Below are positions 1 to 9,500 of a DNA stretch of 64,000 bases, piece by piece; positions within the stretch are counted from its first letter, which is position 1; each line of letters opens with the position of its first letter. The DNA is taken from positions 3,162,001 to 3,226,000 of the forward strand of contig NZ_JAFBBV010000001.1 of NCBI RefSeq assembly GCF_016907365.1. The letters are read 5' to 3'. The position numbers were made by a program, and so were the translations under genes. The stretch comes from Oerskovia paurometabola. GTDB taxonomy: Bacteria > Actinomycetota > Actinomycetes > Actinomycetales > Cellulomonadaceae. Under the pieces are notes generated by a model. The model saw only the letters and a list, made by a program, of their open reading frames with translations, did not search any database and was not told where the DNA came from.

Positions 1-697
1 CGCCCGGTAGTCGGTCGACCGCACGAAAACGCACCCGCGTCCCCGCAGTCAGCAACGCCGGCGGATCCCGGTCGACGTCGAACAGGTCGACGTCGGTGCG
101 CCCCAGGAGCCGCCAGCCTCCGGGCGTAGCACGGGGGTACACGGCCGTGAGGTCGCCCGCGAGCGCGACCGACCCCGCGGGCACCCTGGTCCGCGGAGTC
201 GGGAGCCGCGGTGCGGCGATCGTCGGGTCGACCTCGGTCAGGTACCCGAAGCCCGGCATGAAGCCCCCGAACGCGACCACGTACTCGCGTCCGCCGTGGC
301 GCGCCACGACCTCGGCGACGGACAGCCCGGCCCACGCGGCGACGTCGGGCAGGTCCTCGCCGTCGTAGACGACCGGGATCTCCACGAGGCGCCCCTCCCC
401 CTGGCTCGCCACCGTCGACCGCGACTCCCACGCCGCCCGCACCGCGGTCTCGGCGCCCGCGAGATCGGGCGCCTCGTCGTCGAGGACGACGAGCACGGTG
501 CGTGCCGCAGGCACGACGTCCACGAGCCCCGGCACGTCCGTGGCGCGCAGTGCGGCCGCGAGCGCGTGCACGTCCTCGATCCCCGCGACGTCGACCATGA
601 GGGCGTGGTCGCCGTAGACCTGGACGCGGGGCAGGTTCGGCGCACATGCCGCAGGTACGGTCGTGGTCGGCGGCCCGTCCCCGGGCGACACGGTCAC
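1..697 (-). CDS. pxpB: 5-oxoprolinase subunit B (PxpB/KipI family), partial at window edge
   Basis: This is the PxpB/KipI-type subunit of the prokaryotic 5-oxoprolinase PxpABC, which opens 5-oxoproline to glutamate using ATP. Reading from a GTG at 697, the protein shows the family N-terminus ([11 protein letters not shown] near residues 28-38), the diagnostic [10 protein letters not shown] motif near residues 143-152, and a [11 protein letters not shown] segment typical of the cyclophilin-like fold. The GTG overlaps the TGA of pxpA (GTGA), so translation is probably coupled. No stop occurs before position 1, so the C-terminus, and a possible fusion to PxpC, lies outside the window. Family assignment is firm; whether it is a separate subunit or a PxpB-PxpC fusion cannot be seen. 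Confidence 0.88.
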   Translation of the reverse strand, partial: MTVSPGDGPPTTTVPAACAPNLPRVQVYGDHALMVDVAGIEDVHALAAALRATDVPGLVDVVPAARTVLVVLDDEAPDLAGAETAVRAAWESRSTVASQGEGRLVEIPVVYDGEDLPDVAAWAGLSVAEVVARHGGREYVVAFGGFMPGFGYLTEVDPTIAAPRLPTPRTRVPAGSVALAGDLTAVYPRATPGGWRLLGRTDVDLFDVDRDPPALLTAGTRVRFRAVDRLPG

Positions 698-1479
698 CGT
701 CCGATCGCCTGCACGACGACGCCGCTCGCCTCGAGCGCCCGACGCACCTCCGTGAGGAGCGCGACCGCACCAGGGGTGTCGGAGTGGACGCAGACCGAGT
801 CGGCCGCGACCGTGACCTCGCTGCCGTCCGAGGCGACCACGACGCCCTCGGTCACGAGGCGCAGCGCACGCTCGGCGACCTCGACCGGGTCGTGCAGGAC
901 CGCACCCGGCGTCCCGCGCGGCACGAGCGACCCGTCGGGCGCGTAGCCGCGGTCGGCGAAGACCTCGTGCACCACGGGCAGCCCCGCCTCGCGGGCGAGC
1001 CGCAGCACGGCCGAGCCGGCCATCCCGACGACCGGGAGCGTCGGGTCGTAGCCCACGACCGCGTCCACGACGGCGCGCGCCTGCTCCTCGTGCCGGACGA
1101 TCGCGTTGTAGAGCGCGCCGTGCGGCTTGACGTACCGGACCCGGTCCCCGGCCAGGCGCGCGAACGCGTCGAGGGCACCGAGCTGGTAGACGACGTCGGC
1201 ACTCAGCTCCGCCGGCGCCACGGCGAGGAAGCGCCGACCGAAGCCCGCGAGGTCGCGGTACGCGACGTGCGCACCGATGCTCACTCCCCGCTCGACGGCC
1301 GCGCGCGTCGTGGCGCGCATGATCGTCGGGTCCCCCGCGTGGAAACCGCACGCGACGTTCGCGCTGGTCACGAGGTCGAGCAGGGCGTCGTCGTCCGCGA
1401 GCGCCCACGGCCCGAACCCCTCGCCCAGGTCCGCGTTGAGGTCGATGCGGCGCGCGTCGGGCGCCGGGAGGTGCGTCAT
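694..1479 (-). CDS. pxpA: 5-oxoprolinase subunit A (LamB/YcsF family)
   Basis: The 261-residue protein is full length for the LamB/YcsF family. It has the N-terminal [11 protein letters not shown] motif (about residues 13-23), [12 protein letters not shown] (about 39-50) and KPHGALYN (about 118-125), which hold conserved acidic and His residues of this TIM-like fold. PxpA works with PxpB and PxpC to hydrolyse 5-oxoproline with ATP in the cytoplasm. It is the first gene of the pxp operon. The ATG at 1479 has no Shine-Dalgarno sequence but sits 6 nt after a GATGAT hexamer (1491-1486), so the mRNA may be leaderless. A 22-bp perfect dyad lies just upstream at 1511-1532. Confidence 0.92.
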   Translation of the reverse strand: MTHLPAPDARRIDLNADLGEGFGPWALADDDALLDLVTSANVACGFHAGDPTIMRATTRAAVERGVSIGAHVAYRDLAGFGRRFLAVAPAELSADVVYQLGALDAFARLAGDRVRYVKPHGALYNAIVRHEEQARAVVDAVVGYDPTLPVVGMAGSAVLRLAREAGLPVVHEVFADRGYAPDGSLVPRGTPGAVLHDPVEVAERALRLVTEGVVVASDGSEVTVAADSVCVHSDTPGAVALLTEVRRALEASGVVVQAIGR

Positions 1480-1485
1480 GTCCCC

Positions 1486-1491
1486 ATCATC
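1486..1491 (-). promoter_or_regulatory. Putative -10 element of a leaderless pxpA transcript
   Basis: GATGAT lies 6 nt before the pxpA ATG. The same arrangement, GATGAT followed by gggcac and the start codon, is found before ligA at 37545-37540. No ribosome binding site is visible before pxpA. The call rests on spacing and on the repeated arrangement; the first base departs from the actinobacterial TANNNT consensus. Confidence 0.4.
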
Positions 1492-1510
1492 GCCGAGAGC
1501 ACGCGCGTCG

Positions 1511-1532
1511 GTCGTGACCCACGGGTCACGAC
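1511..1532. promoter_or_regulatory. 22-bp perfect inverted repeat, probable operator of the pxp operon
   Basis: The arms GTCGTGACCC and GGGTCACGAC are perfect complements around a 2-bp centre (AC). The tight centre makes it a better protein-binding dyad than an RNA hairpin. It lies about 32-53 bp upstream of pxpA and would overlap the -35 region if the GATGAT hexamer is the -10. No regulator gene is adjacent in the window, so the binding protein is unknown. Confidence 0.55.
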
Positions 1533-1540
1533 CGGCTGTG

Positions 1541-1590
1541 CTGTCAGGTGCTGTCAGGTGCTGTCAGGTGCTGTCAGGTGCTGTCAGGTG
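1541..1590. repeat. Tandem 10-bp repeat, five perfect copies of CTGTCAGGTG
   Basis: Five identical 10-bp units run head to tail, followed by a degenerate sixth unit at 1591-1600 (ctgccgggca). They lie between the 3' end of the DUF1059 gene (1603) and the pxp operator dyad. The units have no spacers, so this is not a CRISPR array. Perfect identity suggests recent slippage expansion. No function is evident. Confidence 0.9.
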
Positions 1591-1602
1591 CTGCCGGGCA
1601 CG

Positions 1603-1794
1603 TCAGGCCATCGACGGCTCGGCGTCGACCAGGTCGGCACGGATGTCCTCCCGCAGCTGGGCCGTGGGCTCGTGGCCGTGCTTGCTGATCATGTGGTCGT
1701 ACGCGGCGTCGAGGACTTCCTCCTCCTCGCCGGCGATCGTCAGCGTGCAGTTGATGACGCTGGGCGTGGTCCGACAGTCGACCATCTTCCTCAT
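1603..1794 (-). CDS. DUF1059 domain protein
   Basis: A 63-residue protein matching the small DUF1059 family in length and pattern: an N-terminal MRKMVDCR segment, a central TLTIAGEEEEVLDAAYDHMISKHG stretch read in two parts (a strand, then an acidic helix ending in a conserved His-Gly), and a C-terminal helix. The family has no established biochemical role. The start is well supported, because GGAGGTGA lies 6 nt before the ATG at 1794. It stands alone between the pxp operon and the divergent GNAT gene, with a tandem repeat just past its stop. Confidence 0.75.
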   Translation of the reverse strand: MRKMVDCRTTPSVINCTLTIAGEEEEVLDAAYDHMISKHGHEPTAQLREDIRADLVDAEPSMA

Positions 1795-1960
1795 GTGTTC
1801 TCACCTCCCCTCACGCGGACCCCGTCGTCGGGGCTCCGGCGGGGGCGGCGTCCGTGGGCTGGGCGGGCGACGTCTCCGGTCCTTCCACCGTCCTCCGCAC
1901 GGGGTGGGGTGTCAACGGCCCGACGGCGAGACGCCCCTCCCGCTCGTCGGTGCAGCCGGG

Positions 1961-1966
1961 TAGATT
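1961..1966 (+). promoter_or_regulatory. -10 element of a leaderless transcript for the GNAT gene
   Basis: TAGATT fits the actinobacterial TANNNT -10 consensus and ends 7 nt before the GTG at 1974. No ribosome binding site lies in that gap, so transcription probably begins at or next to the start codon. Confidence 0.5.
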
Positions 1967-1973
1967 TCCGCGG

Positions 1974-2522
1974 GTGACCACCTCCCTGCGCCCCGCGACC
2001 CCTGCCGACGCCGACCGCCTCGCGGCGCTGGCCGCTGTCACGTTCCCCCTCGCGTGCCCGCCGGGCTCCGACCCGGCAGCGGTCGCCGAGCACATCCGCA
2101 CGCAGCTCTCCCCGGAGAAGTTCGTCGCGTGGACCGCGAGCGCCGAGCACGCGCTGCTCGTGGCCGAAGGTCCCGACGGCGCCGCCGGAGACCTGGTCGG
2201 CTACGCGCTGCTCGTGCGCGGCGTGCCCGACGACGCGGACATCGTGGCCGTCGTGGGCGACGAGCCGACGGTCGAGCTCTCGAAGATCTACGTGCACCCC
2301 GCATCCCAGGGCACAGGGGTCGCGAGCGACCTCATGCGGGCAGCGCTCGATGCGGCACCGGCCCTCGTCCCGGACAAGGCCGTGTGGCTCGGCACCAACG
2401 GGGAGAACGCGCGGGCCCAGGCGTTCTACCGCAAGCACGGGTTCACGTTCGCGGGCACGCGCACGTACGTCGTGGGCGGCGAGGCACACGACGACGTCGT
2501 GATGGTGCGCCCTCTCGACTGA
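1974..2522 (+). CDS. GNAT family N-acetyltransferase
   Basis: The 182-residue product starts VTTSLRPATPADADRLAAL, the usual first strand and helix of GNAT acetyltransferases. It has the central strand ELSKIYVHPASQGTGVASDL (about residues 100-119), in which V/I-x-P-x-x-Q-G-x-G-x-A/G is the acetyl-CoA pyrophosphate loop, and a late YRKHGF motif (about 155-160) common in this superfamily. It should transfer acetyl from acetyl-CoA to an unknown amine. The reading frame is open upstream to 1854, but that part has no GNAT homology and the GTG at 1974 sits 7 nt after a TANNNT hexamer, so a leaderless start there is preferred. Confidence 0.85.
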   Translation: MTTSLRPATPADADRLAALAAVTFPLACPPGSDPAAVAEHIRTQLSPEKFVAWTASAEHALLVAEGPDGAAGDLVGYALLVRGVPDDADIVAVVGDEPTVELSKIYVHPASQGTGVASDLMRAALDAAPALVPDKAVWLGTNGENARAQAFYRKHGFTFAGTRTYVVGGEAHDDVVMVRPLD

Positions 2523-2635
2523 TCCTCACGCCTGGGTCGCCCGCCTGGGTCGCCCGCCGGGGCCACGCCGCACCCCTGCGACCACCGCGCGGGCACGCGC
2601 TCCGGCCCGGCTCCGGCTAGGTCCTTGGCACCGGC

Positions 2636-3442
2636 CTAGTGGTCGCCCTCGCCCAGGCTCGCGGCGCCGTCGCCCGCGTCGTCCGGGTGGAGCGGGAGGA
2701 ACACGTGGACGTGCCCCTGGTCGGCGCCGACGCTCAGCTCGTCGAGCTGGGTCGCGGCCATGGCCCACGTGTCGGCGGCGCGCAGCCGCAGGTCGGCCGC
2801 GAGCGCCAGGAGCTCGGCGCGGGCAGGCTCGGCCGTGCCCTCGGCCAGGACGAGCGTGTCGACCGTGTCGCCCAGCAGCGCGATCGAGACACCCAGGCCG
2901 TTGCGCGTGACGTTGTACCCCGACGCGCCGGCGGGCAGCGCCTCGGCCTCGGTCGTCAGGGTCGCGAGCGCCTCGCGCCAGGTGGCGACCTGCTCGGGCG
3001 TCGCGGGGGCGCCGGGCGAGCCGTCGAGCGGCAGCGCCACGGACAGGTCGTTCATGGTCGGGACGAGGCGCTCCTGCGCGGAGAGCGCGAAGTCGGTCAC
3101 GACGCCCAGGTTCTCCGCGTCGCGCGCGGCCTCGGCGGCCTCGAGCTCGGCCACGCGCGCAGGGTCGACGGCATACGCGCCGGACGCGCCGTCGTCGGGC
3201 CCTCGCGTGAGCGCCCAGACGACCGCCGCGACGACCGCGCCGAGGACGAGCACCGCAGCGAGCGCGAGCAGGGCACGGCGCCCGCGCGAGAGGTCCCGCG
3301 GCCACCGGGCGCGTTCGCGCTCCGGCGGCCGCGGGCGGGGACGACCGGCACCGTCCCCGGTCTGGTGACCCGCACCCCGGGCTGTCGCGGAGCGGGCGGC
3401 GCGCTGCTCCTTGCTGCGCTGCGCGGACGTGGTCTGTGCCAC
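2636..3442 (-). CDS. Hypothetical membrane-anchored protein
   Basis: I do not recognise the family. From the preferred GTG at 3442 (AGGAG 7 nt upstream) the protein has 268 residues: a basic, Arg/Pro-rich cytoplasmic segment (1-55), one membrane helix (about 57-78, rich in Ala, Leu and Val), and an extracytoplasmic helical domain of about 190 residues rich in Ala, Leu and Glu. It ends in a short His/Asp-containing tail (HVHVFLPLHPDD and GEGDH). An upstream ATG at 3544 would add 34 residues but lacks a ribosome binding site. It lies downstream of the terminator that ends the large sugar operon and seems unrelated to it. Confidence 0.65.
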   Translation of the reverse strand: MAQTTSAQRSKEQRAARSATARGAGHQTGDGAGRPRPRPPERERARWPRDLSRGRRALLALAAVLVLGAVVAAVVWALTRGPDDGASGAYAVDPARVAELEAAEAARDAENLGVVTDFALSAQERLVPTMNDLSVALPLDGSPGAPATPEQVATWREALATLTTEAEALPAGASGYNVTRNGLGVSIALLGDTVDTLVLAEGTAEPARAELLALAADLRLRAADTWAMAATQLDELSVGADQGHVHVFLPLHPDDAGDGAASLGEGDH

Positions 3443-3552
3443 GGGAGGACTCCTGTCGTCTGCGGTGCGGGAGGGTGTGACGTCGAGTGCGTGGTCCTGC
3501 TGCGACTCGCCGGGCGTGTCGCGGCCGAACCACGCACTCGACACGACGTACG

Positions 3553-3587
3553 CGGTAGGCGCCGCCCCGAGGGGGCGGCGCCTACCG
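3553..3587 (-). terminator. Hairpin terminator of the first sugar operon
   Basis: GGTAGGCGCCGCCCC and GGGGCGGCGCCTACC form a perfect 15-bp stem with a 3-nt loop, extended by one more pair at 3553/3587. It begins 9 nt past the stop of the giant ThuA-dehydrogenase gene. There is no long U tract, as is usual in actinobacteria. Confidence 0.85.
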
Positions 3588-3595
3588 TTCGTGCA

Positions 3596-6500
3596 TCAGC
3601 CGCAGGACGCGGCCGCGTAGTCGACCGTGTACGTCGACGTCCGGTCCCCGATCGTCGCGACGACCGTGGCGGAGCCCGCCTCGACCGACGTGGCGCGCGA
3701 GGCGAACGACTGCGACGCGGACTTGCCCGGAGCGACACCCGTGAAGGTCTTCGTCCCGAACGGCGTGCTCACCTTGATCGTCGCCGGCGCGTCGTCGGTG
3801 TTGACGACCCGCACGTTGACGAGCACCTTGCCCGCCGTGCACTGGGTCTTGGCCACGACCTCGGCCGTGACCCCGCCCTCGACCGGCGGCACCGAGAGGG
3901 TGAGCGGCTCGCTCACGTTCCCGGCGACGTCGACCGCGCGGTACGAGACCTCGACGGCCCCGTCCCCGACGACGACGGGCTCGGTGTACTCGAGCCACTC
4001 GTCCGCGGGGGTGTCGGCGAGGCGGTACTCGACCCGGGCGAGGCCCGAGCCGGTGTCCGCGCCGGCCAGGGTGACCGTGCGCTTGGACAGCTCGGCCGTG
4101 GCGGTCGGTGCCGTGGCGTCGATCTTCACCACGTGCACGACCTCCTGCGACACGTTGCCGGCCTCGTCGCTCGCGCGGAAGGTGAGCGAGTGCTCTCCGC
4201 CCGCCGTGAGCGCGATGCCGTCCGTGTACGGGGCCCAGTCGGCGTTCCCGACCTTGACCTCGATCGACGGCGCCTGCGAGACGTCGTCGGTCGCCGTCGC
4301 GGAGACCGTCACGGCCCCGGTGTTCCAGCCGGACGCGCCGGCCGCCGGGTCCTGTGCGACGGCCACGACCGGCGCCTGCGTGTCCTCGTCACCCGTGGTG
4401 ACGTGGAACCAGTCGAACGCCACCGTGACCGGGACCTCCTGCTCGGGGCCGATGGCCACGAGACCGAAGGACGTCAGTGCGGCGTCGTTGGTGACGGGCG
4501 CCCCGAGAGACGTCCAGTTGACCCCGCCGTCGCTGACCCAGCCCTGGTAGGTGTTGCCCACCTTCTCCATGCGCAGGTACCAGTAGCCCGACTCGGTCGT
4601 GTCCGCGATCTCGAGCTGACGGTTGCCGCCGCTCGAGGCCGCGTTCTTCTCCGACGCGAGCTCGGCACCCAGGTTGAGCGGGGTGCCCGGCTGGTTCTTG
4701 GCGACCACGTCGAGCTTGACGTAGTTGTCGTCGTCGCCGTAGGCCATCAGACCGGCGTACTGCCAGCGGTGCATCAGCGGTGCCTTGAAGCGCGTCTCCG
4801 CGACCCAGTCGCCCTCGGGGGCTGCCTGGAGCACGAAGTTGCGCGGGCTGATCGGGTTCGTGTTGTTGATGTCGCCCGGCTGCGTGGTGATGCGCAGCTC
4901 GCCACCGGCGACCTCGACCTTCGAGGCGTCGTAGCGGACCACGTTGTTCCAGCGGCAGCCGTCGAGAGCGGTGCCGTCGAACTCGTCGGACGGCTCACGG
5001 GTACCGTCGTCCTCGGAGTCCGGCGTGACCTTGAACCAGTCGACCAGGGCGACCGAGTCGGCCGTCCCCGTGTCCCCTGCGGCGATGACGCCGAAGGTGG
5101 CGTTCGCCTTGACCGGTGCAGAGCCCGGGATCGCGGTCCACGTCTGGCCGTCCGCGGAGTACGCGGCCGTGATGGCCGTGCCCGTGGAGGTCAGCTTGAG
5201 GTAGACCGACGACGGGAAGTCCGCCGCGACGTTCGTCTGGCCGTGCCACGTGCGCGCACCGCCGGTCTCCGTCTGGAACTCCAGGAAGCGGTTGCCGTTC
5301 TGGTTCTTCGTGAACGCGAACTTGGTGTACTCGTCGTCGTTCACGTGCACGAGGAGACCCGCGTGCTGCCAGTGCCGTGCGAGCGGGACCTCGACCTTGG
5401 TCTGGATCTCCCACGCCCCGGCAGGTGCCGGCTGGCCCAGGTAGCTGATCGGGCCCGGGACCGCCTCGTTGATGTCGCCCTGGACGACGGGCAGGACCGC
5501 CTTGCCGTCCGTGACGGTGATCGACTTCCCGGGTGCGGTGCGCACCACGGTCCAGCGACCGGTGTTGATGTCCGCGGCGTCGAAGTCGTCCGACTTCTGC
5601 GCAGCGCACTGCGGCGGGGTGTCCGTCCCGGGCTCGGTCGGGTCGACAGGATCGTCGTCGAACGAGAAGTCCTGGAACTCGACCGCGCTCGTGGCGGAGC
5701 TGTGCGCCGTCACGAAGAGACCGACGTCCTGGACCGACGCCGCTCCCGGCAGGGACACCGGGTCGCCGATCTGGGTGAAGTTCTCGCCGTCCTTGCTCCA
5801 CGACGCGGTGTACAGGTCACCGTCGCGCTCGATCCGCACCCACGCGGGGTAGCTCGTCGAGCTGGCCGCCGAGGAGGTCAGGAGCTGCCCCGCGGCGTTG
5901 CCGCGCAGCCACTCGAAGCCGCCGCTCGGGCGGATGCCCAGGGCCGCGTAGCCCGGCGACTTGCCCGGCTGCGTCACGTCGTTGCGGACGATGAGACCCG
6001 CCTTGGCGGACCCGTTCGAGTTGCCCTGGCTGTTGACCTTGACCGTCGCGGACCACTTCTCGTCCGCGCCGGCCTCCTTGTAGATGGCCGAGTACTCGTC
6101 GGTGCCCTGCCACATGTTGGCACCCGCGGAGGTCACGAGGTACTTGCCCTCGGAGAGCTGCTCGAACGTGCCGTTCGCGTTGGTGAAGGTCTTCATGCCG
6201 GCGAACAGGTCACCGACCTGAGCCATGACGATGCGGGACTTCGTGGTGAGCCCCTTGTCGTTCGTGGCGACCGCGGTCAGCTTGTAGTAGTTGTCCGCCG
6301 TGGCGTTCCACGTCGTCGTGTACGGCGCGGACGTGTCCGTGCCGATCGACTGGCCGTTCACGAAGAACTCGACCTGCGTGACCGTGTTCTCGGCGTCGGT
6401 CGCGTCCGCGGTGACCGTGATCGCGCCCTGCTCGAGCTGGACGCCCGCCTCGGGAGCGGTCACGACGACCTCGGGACGGGTCGTGGCCGAGATGCCCTTG

Positions 6501-9500
6501 CCGTGCGCCTCGATGAAGTTCAGGCGACGCTCGCCCGCACCGGGGAACACGACGTACAGCGTGAAGCTCTCGCCCGGGTCCGCCACGTCGACGCGCACGT
6601 CCGTGAAGGTGCCCAGCCCGGTCTCCGGGACGGAGGCCGTGGCGAGGAGCTCGCCGTCGGGAGCGTCACGACGCAGCTCGACGGTGCCCGCCTGGGCTGC
6701 CGAGACGCGCAGCGACAGGGCGCTGATCTGGTGGAGGTTGAAGGGGTCGTACGAGGACCAGGCCCCGTCCTTGCCCGTGATGACGGACCCGCCGCCCTCG
6801 ACGTCCCGGCTGGGGACCTGGGTCGTGCCCTGGGTAGCGGTCTGGAACTCGGCCTCACGCTTCTTGCCGAACACCAGCGTCGTGTCGGAGCCGGTCAGCG
6901 CGGGCACGTCGCCCTCGCCGCCGCCGTCCGTGTACCGGGCGTCGAGCACGTAGAAGACGTTCATGTCCTCGCCGTGGCCACCGCCCAGGCCGGTCTCGAC
7001 CGAGCCCGTCGTGCCGTGGAGCGGCTCGGAGGGGTGCGCGTGGGCGTCGTGCCCGAGCGCCGGCTGGATGATGACGTTCTCGTCGACAATCGAGGAGTCC
7101 TCGGCGTCGCTGACCTCGACGTCCCAGTCGATCCGGTCGCCGAAGTCGAAGAACGACCCGGTCGGCGGCAGGTTGAAGTCGACCTCGGGGCGCGTGTTGC
7201 CGACCGTGATCGGGACCGTGGCGGTACCGACCTTGCCCGACGGGTCGCTCACCGTGAGGCGGGCGTCGTAGACGCCGTTCGCGGTGTAGGTGTGGCTCGG
7301 GGCCGCCTCGGTCGAGTCGGTCGTGCCGTCACCGTCGAAGTCCCACGCGTACGTGAGCGCCTCGTTCTCGGGGTCCGTGCTCGCGGCGCCGTCGAACGTG
7401 ACGGTGAGCGGGGCCGTGCCCGAGTCAGGCGTGGCGGCCGGCTTGGCGACCGGGGAGCGCGAACCGGAGATGTAGTCGATGCGGTGCAGGCCCGAGTTCG
7501 GGTTGTCACGCCCGAAGCCGCCGCCCCAGTCGAGCACGTAGAGCGCGCCCTCGGGGCCGAACGTCGAGTCGATCGGGGCGAGGAACTGCTCGTTCGACAG
7601 GAACGGGTTGACCTTCTCGACAGCAGCGCCCTTCGGTGTGGCGTCCTTGAGGTCGATCGAGTACATCTTGTTGCGCGCCCACTCGTAGAAGAAGGGCTTG
7701 CCGTCGTAGTACTCGGGGAACTTGGTGTCCGACACGAGGTCGGCGTCGTAGCTGTAGAACGGGCCACCCATGGGTGCGAGCCCGCCGCCGGCGTTGATGA
7801 CGCCGGGGGCCGAGGTGCGCTGGTAGCCGTAGTACATGTCCGCGGGCTGGGCCGCGGGGAGCTGCGTCAGACCCGTGTTCAGGATCGAGTCGTTGACCGG
7901 GGCGGCGCAGTCGAAGTTGGCGCCCACCGTGACCGGGTTGGTGCGGTAGTCGACGTCACGGAAGGGCTCGTTCTTGCCCATGCACAGGGGCCAGCCGAAG
8001 AAGCCCGGCTCCTGGATGAGGTTCCACTCGGCGATGCCCGCGGGACCGCGGTTCGCGAGGTTGTCGGAACCGTTGTCCGGCGAGTAGTCGGCCACGCCGA
8101 GGTTGCCCGTGGCGGGGTCGATCGTGAACCGGAACGGGTTGCGGAAGCCCATGGCGTAGATCTCGGGCAGCGTCTTGTCGGTGCCCGGGGCGAACAGGTT
8201 GCCCTCGGGGATCGTGTACGTGCCGTCGGCCTCGGGGTGGATGCGGAGCACCTTGCCGCGCAGGTCGTTGGTGTTGGCCGACGTCGCGCGCGCGTCGTGC
8301 AGGCGGCCGTCGCGCTCCGAGAGCGGGGCGTAGCCGCCCGAGGGCTCCGAGTGCGGGTTCACGTCGTCGCCCACGCCGATGTACAGGTCACCGGTGCGGT
8401 CGTCGAAGATCAGGCTGCCGCCCGTGTGGCCCGGCTCGTCGGGCAGGCGCCCGGCCGGGACCTCGATGAGGACCTTCTCCGAGGCCGGGTCGATCACGGT
8501 GCCGCCCGGACCGCCGTCGGTCACGGTGAAGCGCGAGATCCGGTTGAAGAAGTTCTCCGGGTTCGTGTCGTCGGCCGAGGCCGGCGAGTAGTACTGGTAC
8601 AGGTACCCGTTGGTCGCGAAGTCCTTGTCGAGCGCGATGCCCAGCAGGCCGTCCTCGCCGCCCGAGTACACGGGGATGGTGATCGCGGTCGTGGTGTTCT
8701 GGGTGCGCGGGTCGTAGACGCGGATCTGTCCGCGCACGAGCTCGGTGAAGAACACGCGGCCGTCGGGCGCGACGTCCATGCCGAAGGGTGCGCTCGTGTT
8801 GGTGTCGAGCGCGACCTTCTCGAACTGGCCCCAGTCGGTGCCGCCGCAGTCGCCGGCCACCTGGCCGGACGCCCACTGGACACCGCCCACGATGTGCTGG
8901 ACCAGGTCCGGCTCACCGGTGAAGTGCGCGCCGAAGTGGCCCATGCCGGTCATCCAGGCGCGGCCGCCGTCGTAGGGCTTGCACCACGAGATCGGGTGGT
9001 CGGCGCCCATCTTGTTGCCGCCCGCGTCGTACGTCGACTCGTCCATCGTGGCGAGCACGTGCGCGCTGCCGCGGACGTTGGCCGAGTAGTTGTACCACTC
9101 GTCGGCGCGGTTCCAGCGCTGGTCGAGGTGGCTCGTCGAGGGGTGCACGCGGTCCTCGACCCGCACCGTCCCGGGCAGGCCGGGGCTGTTGCCGGTCGCG
9201 GCGTGACCGGGCATGAGCGCCCCGATCATGTCGTCCCACCAGCCGTAGTTCCCGCGCATGTCGGTCGCGTTGTGGATCGCGACGATGCCGCCGCCAGCCT
9301 GCTGGTAGCGCTCGAGCGCGGCCTTCTGGTCGGCGTTCCACGGGTCGCCCGACGTCTGGAACATCACCAGGGCGTCGTACTCGGCCAGTCCCGCGTCGGT
9401 GAAGACCGAGGAGTCCTCGGTGTGGTCGGACGCGATGCCCACGTCGGCGAACGCCGCCTCGAGCACCGGGGTGCCCTGCGTGATCGCCTCGGAGTGCCGG

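Noticed and set aside
1541..1600. Possible CRISPR array
   Set aside because: Units are 10 bp and adjacent, with no unique spacers and no cas genes nearby.
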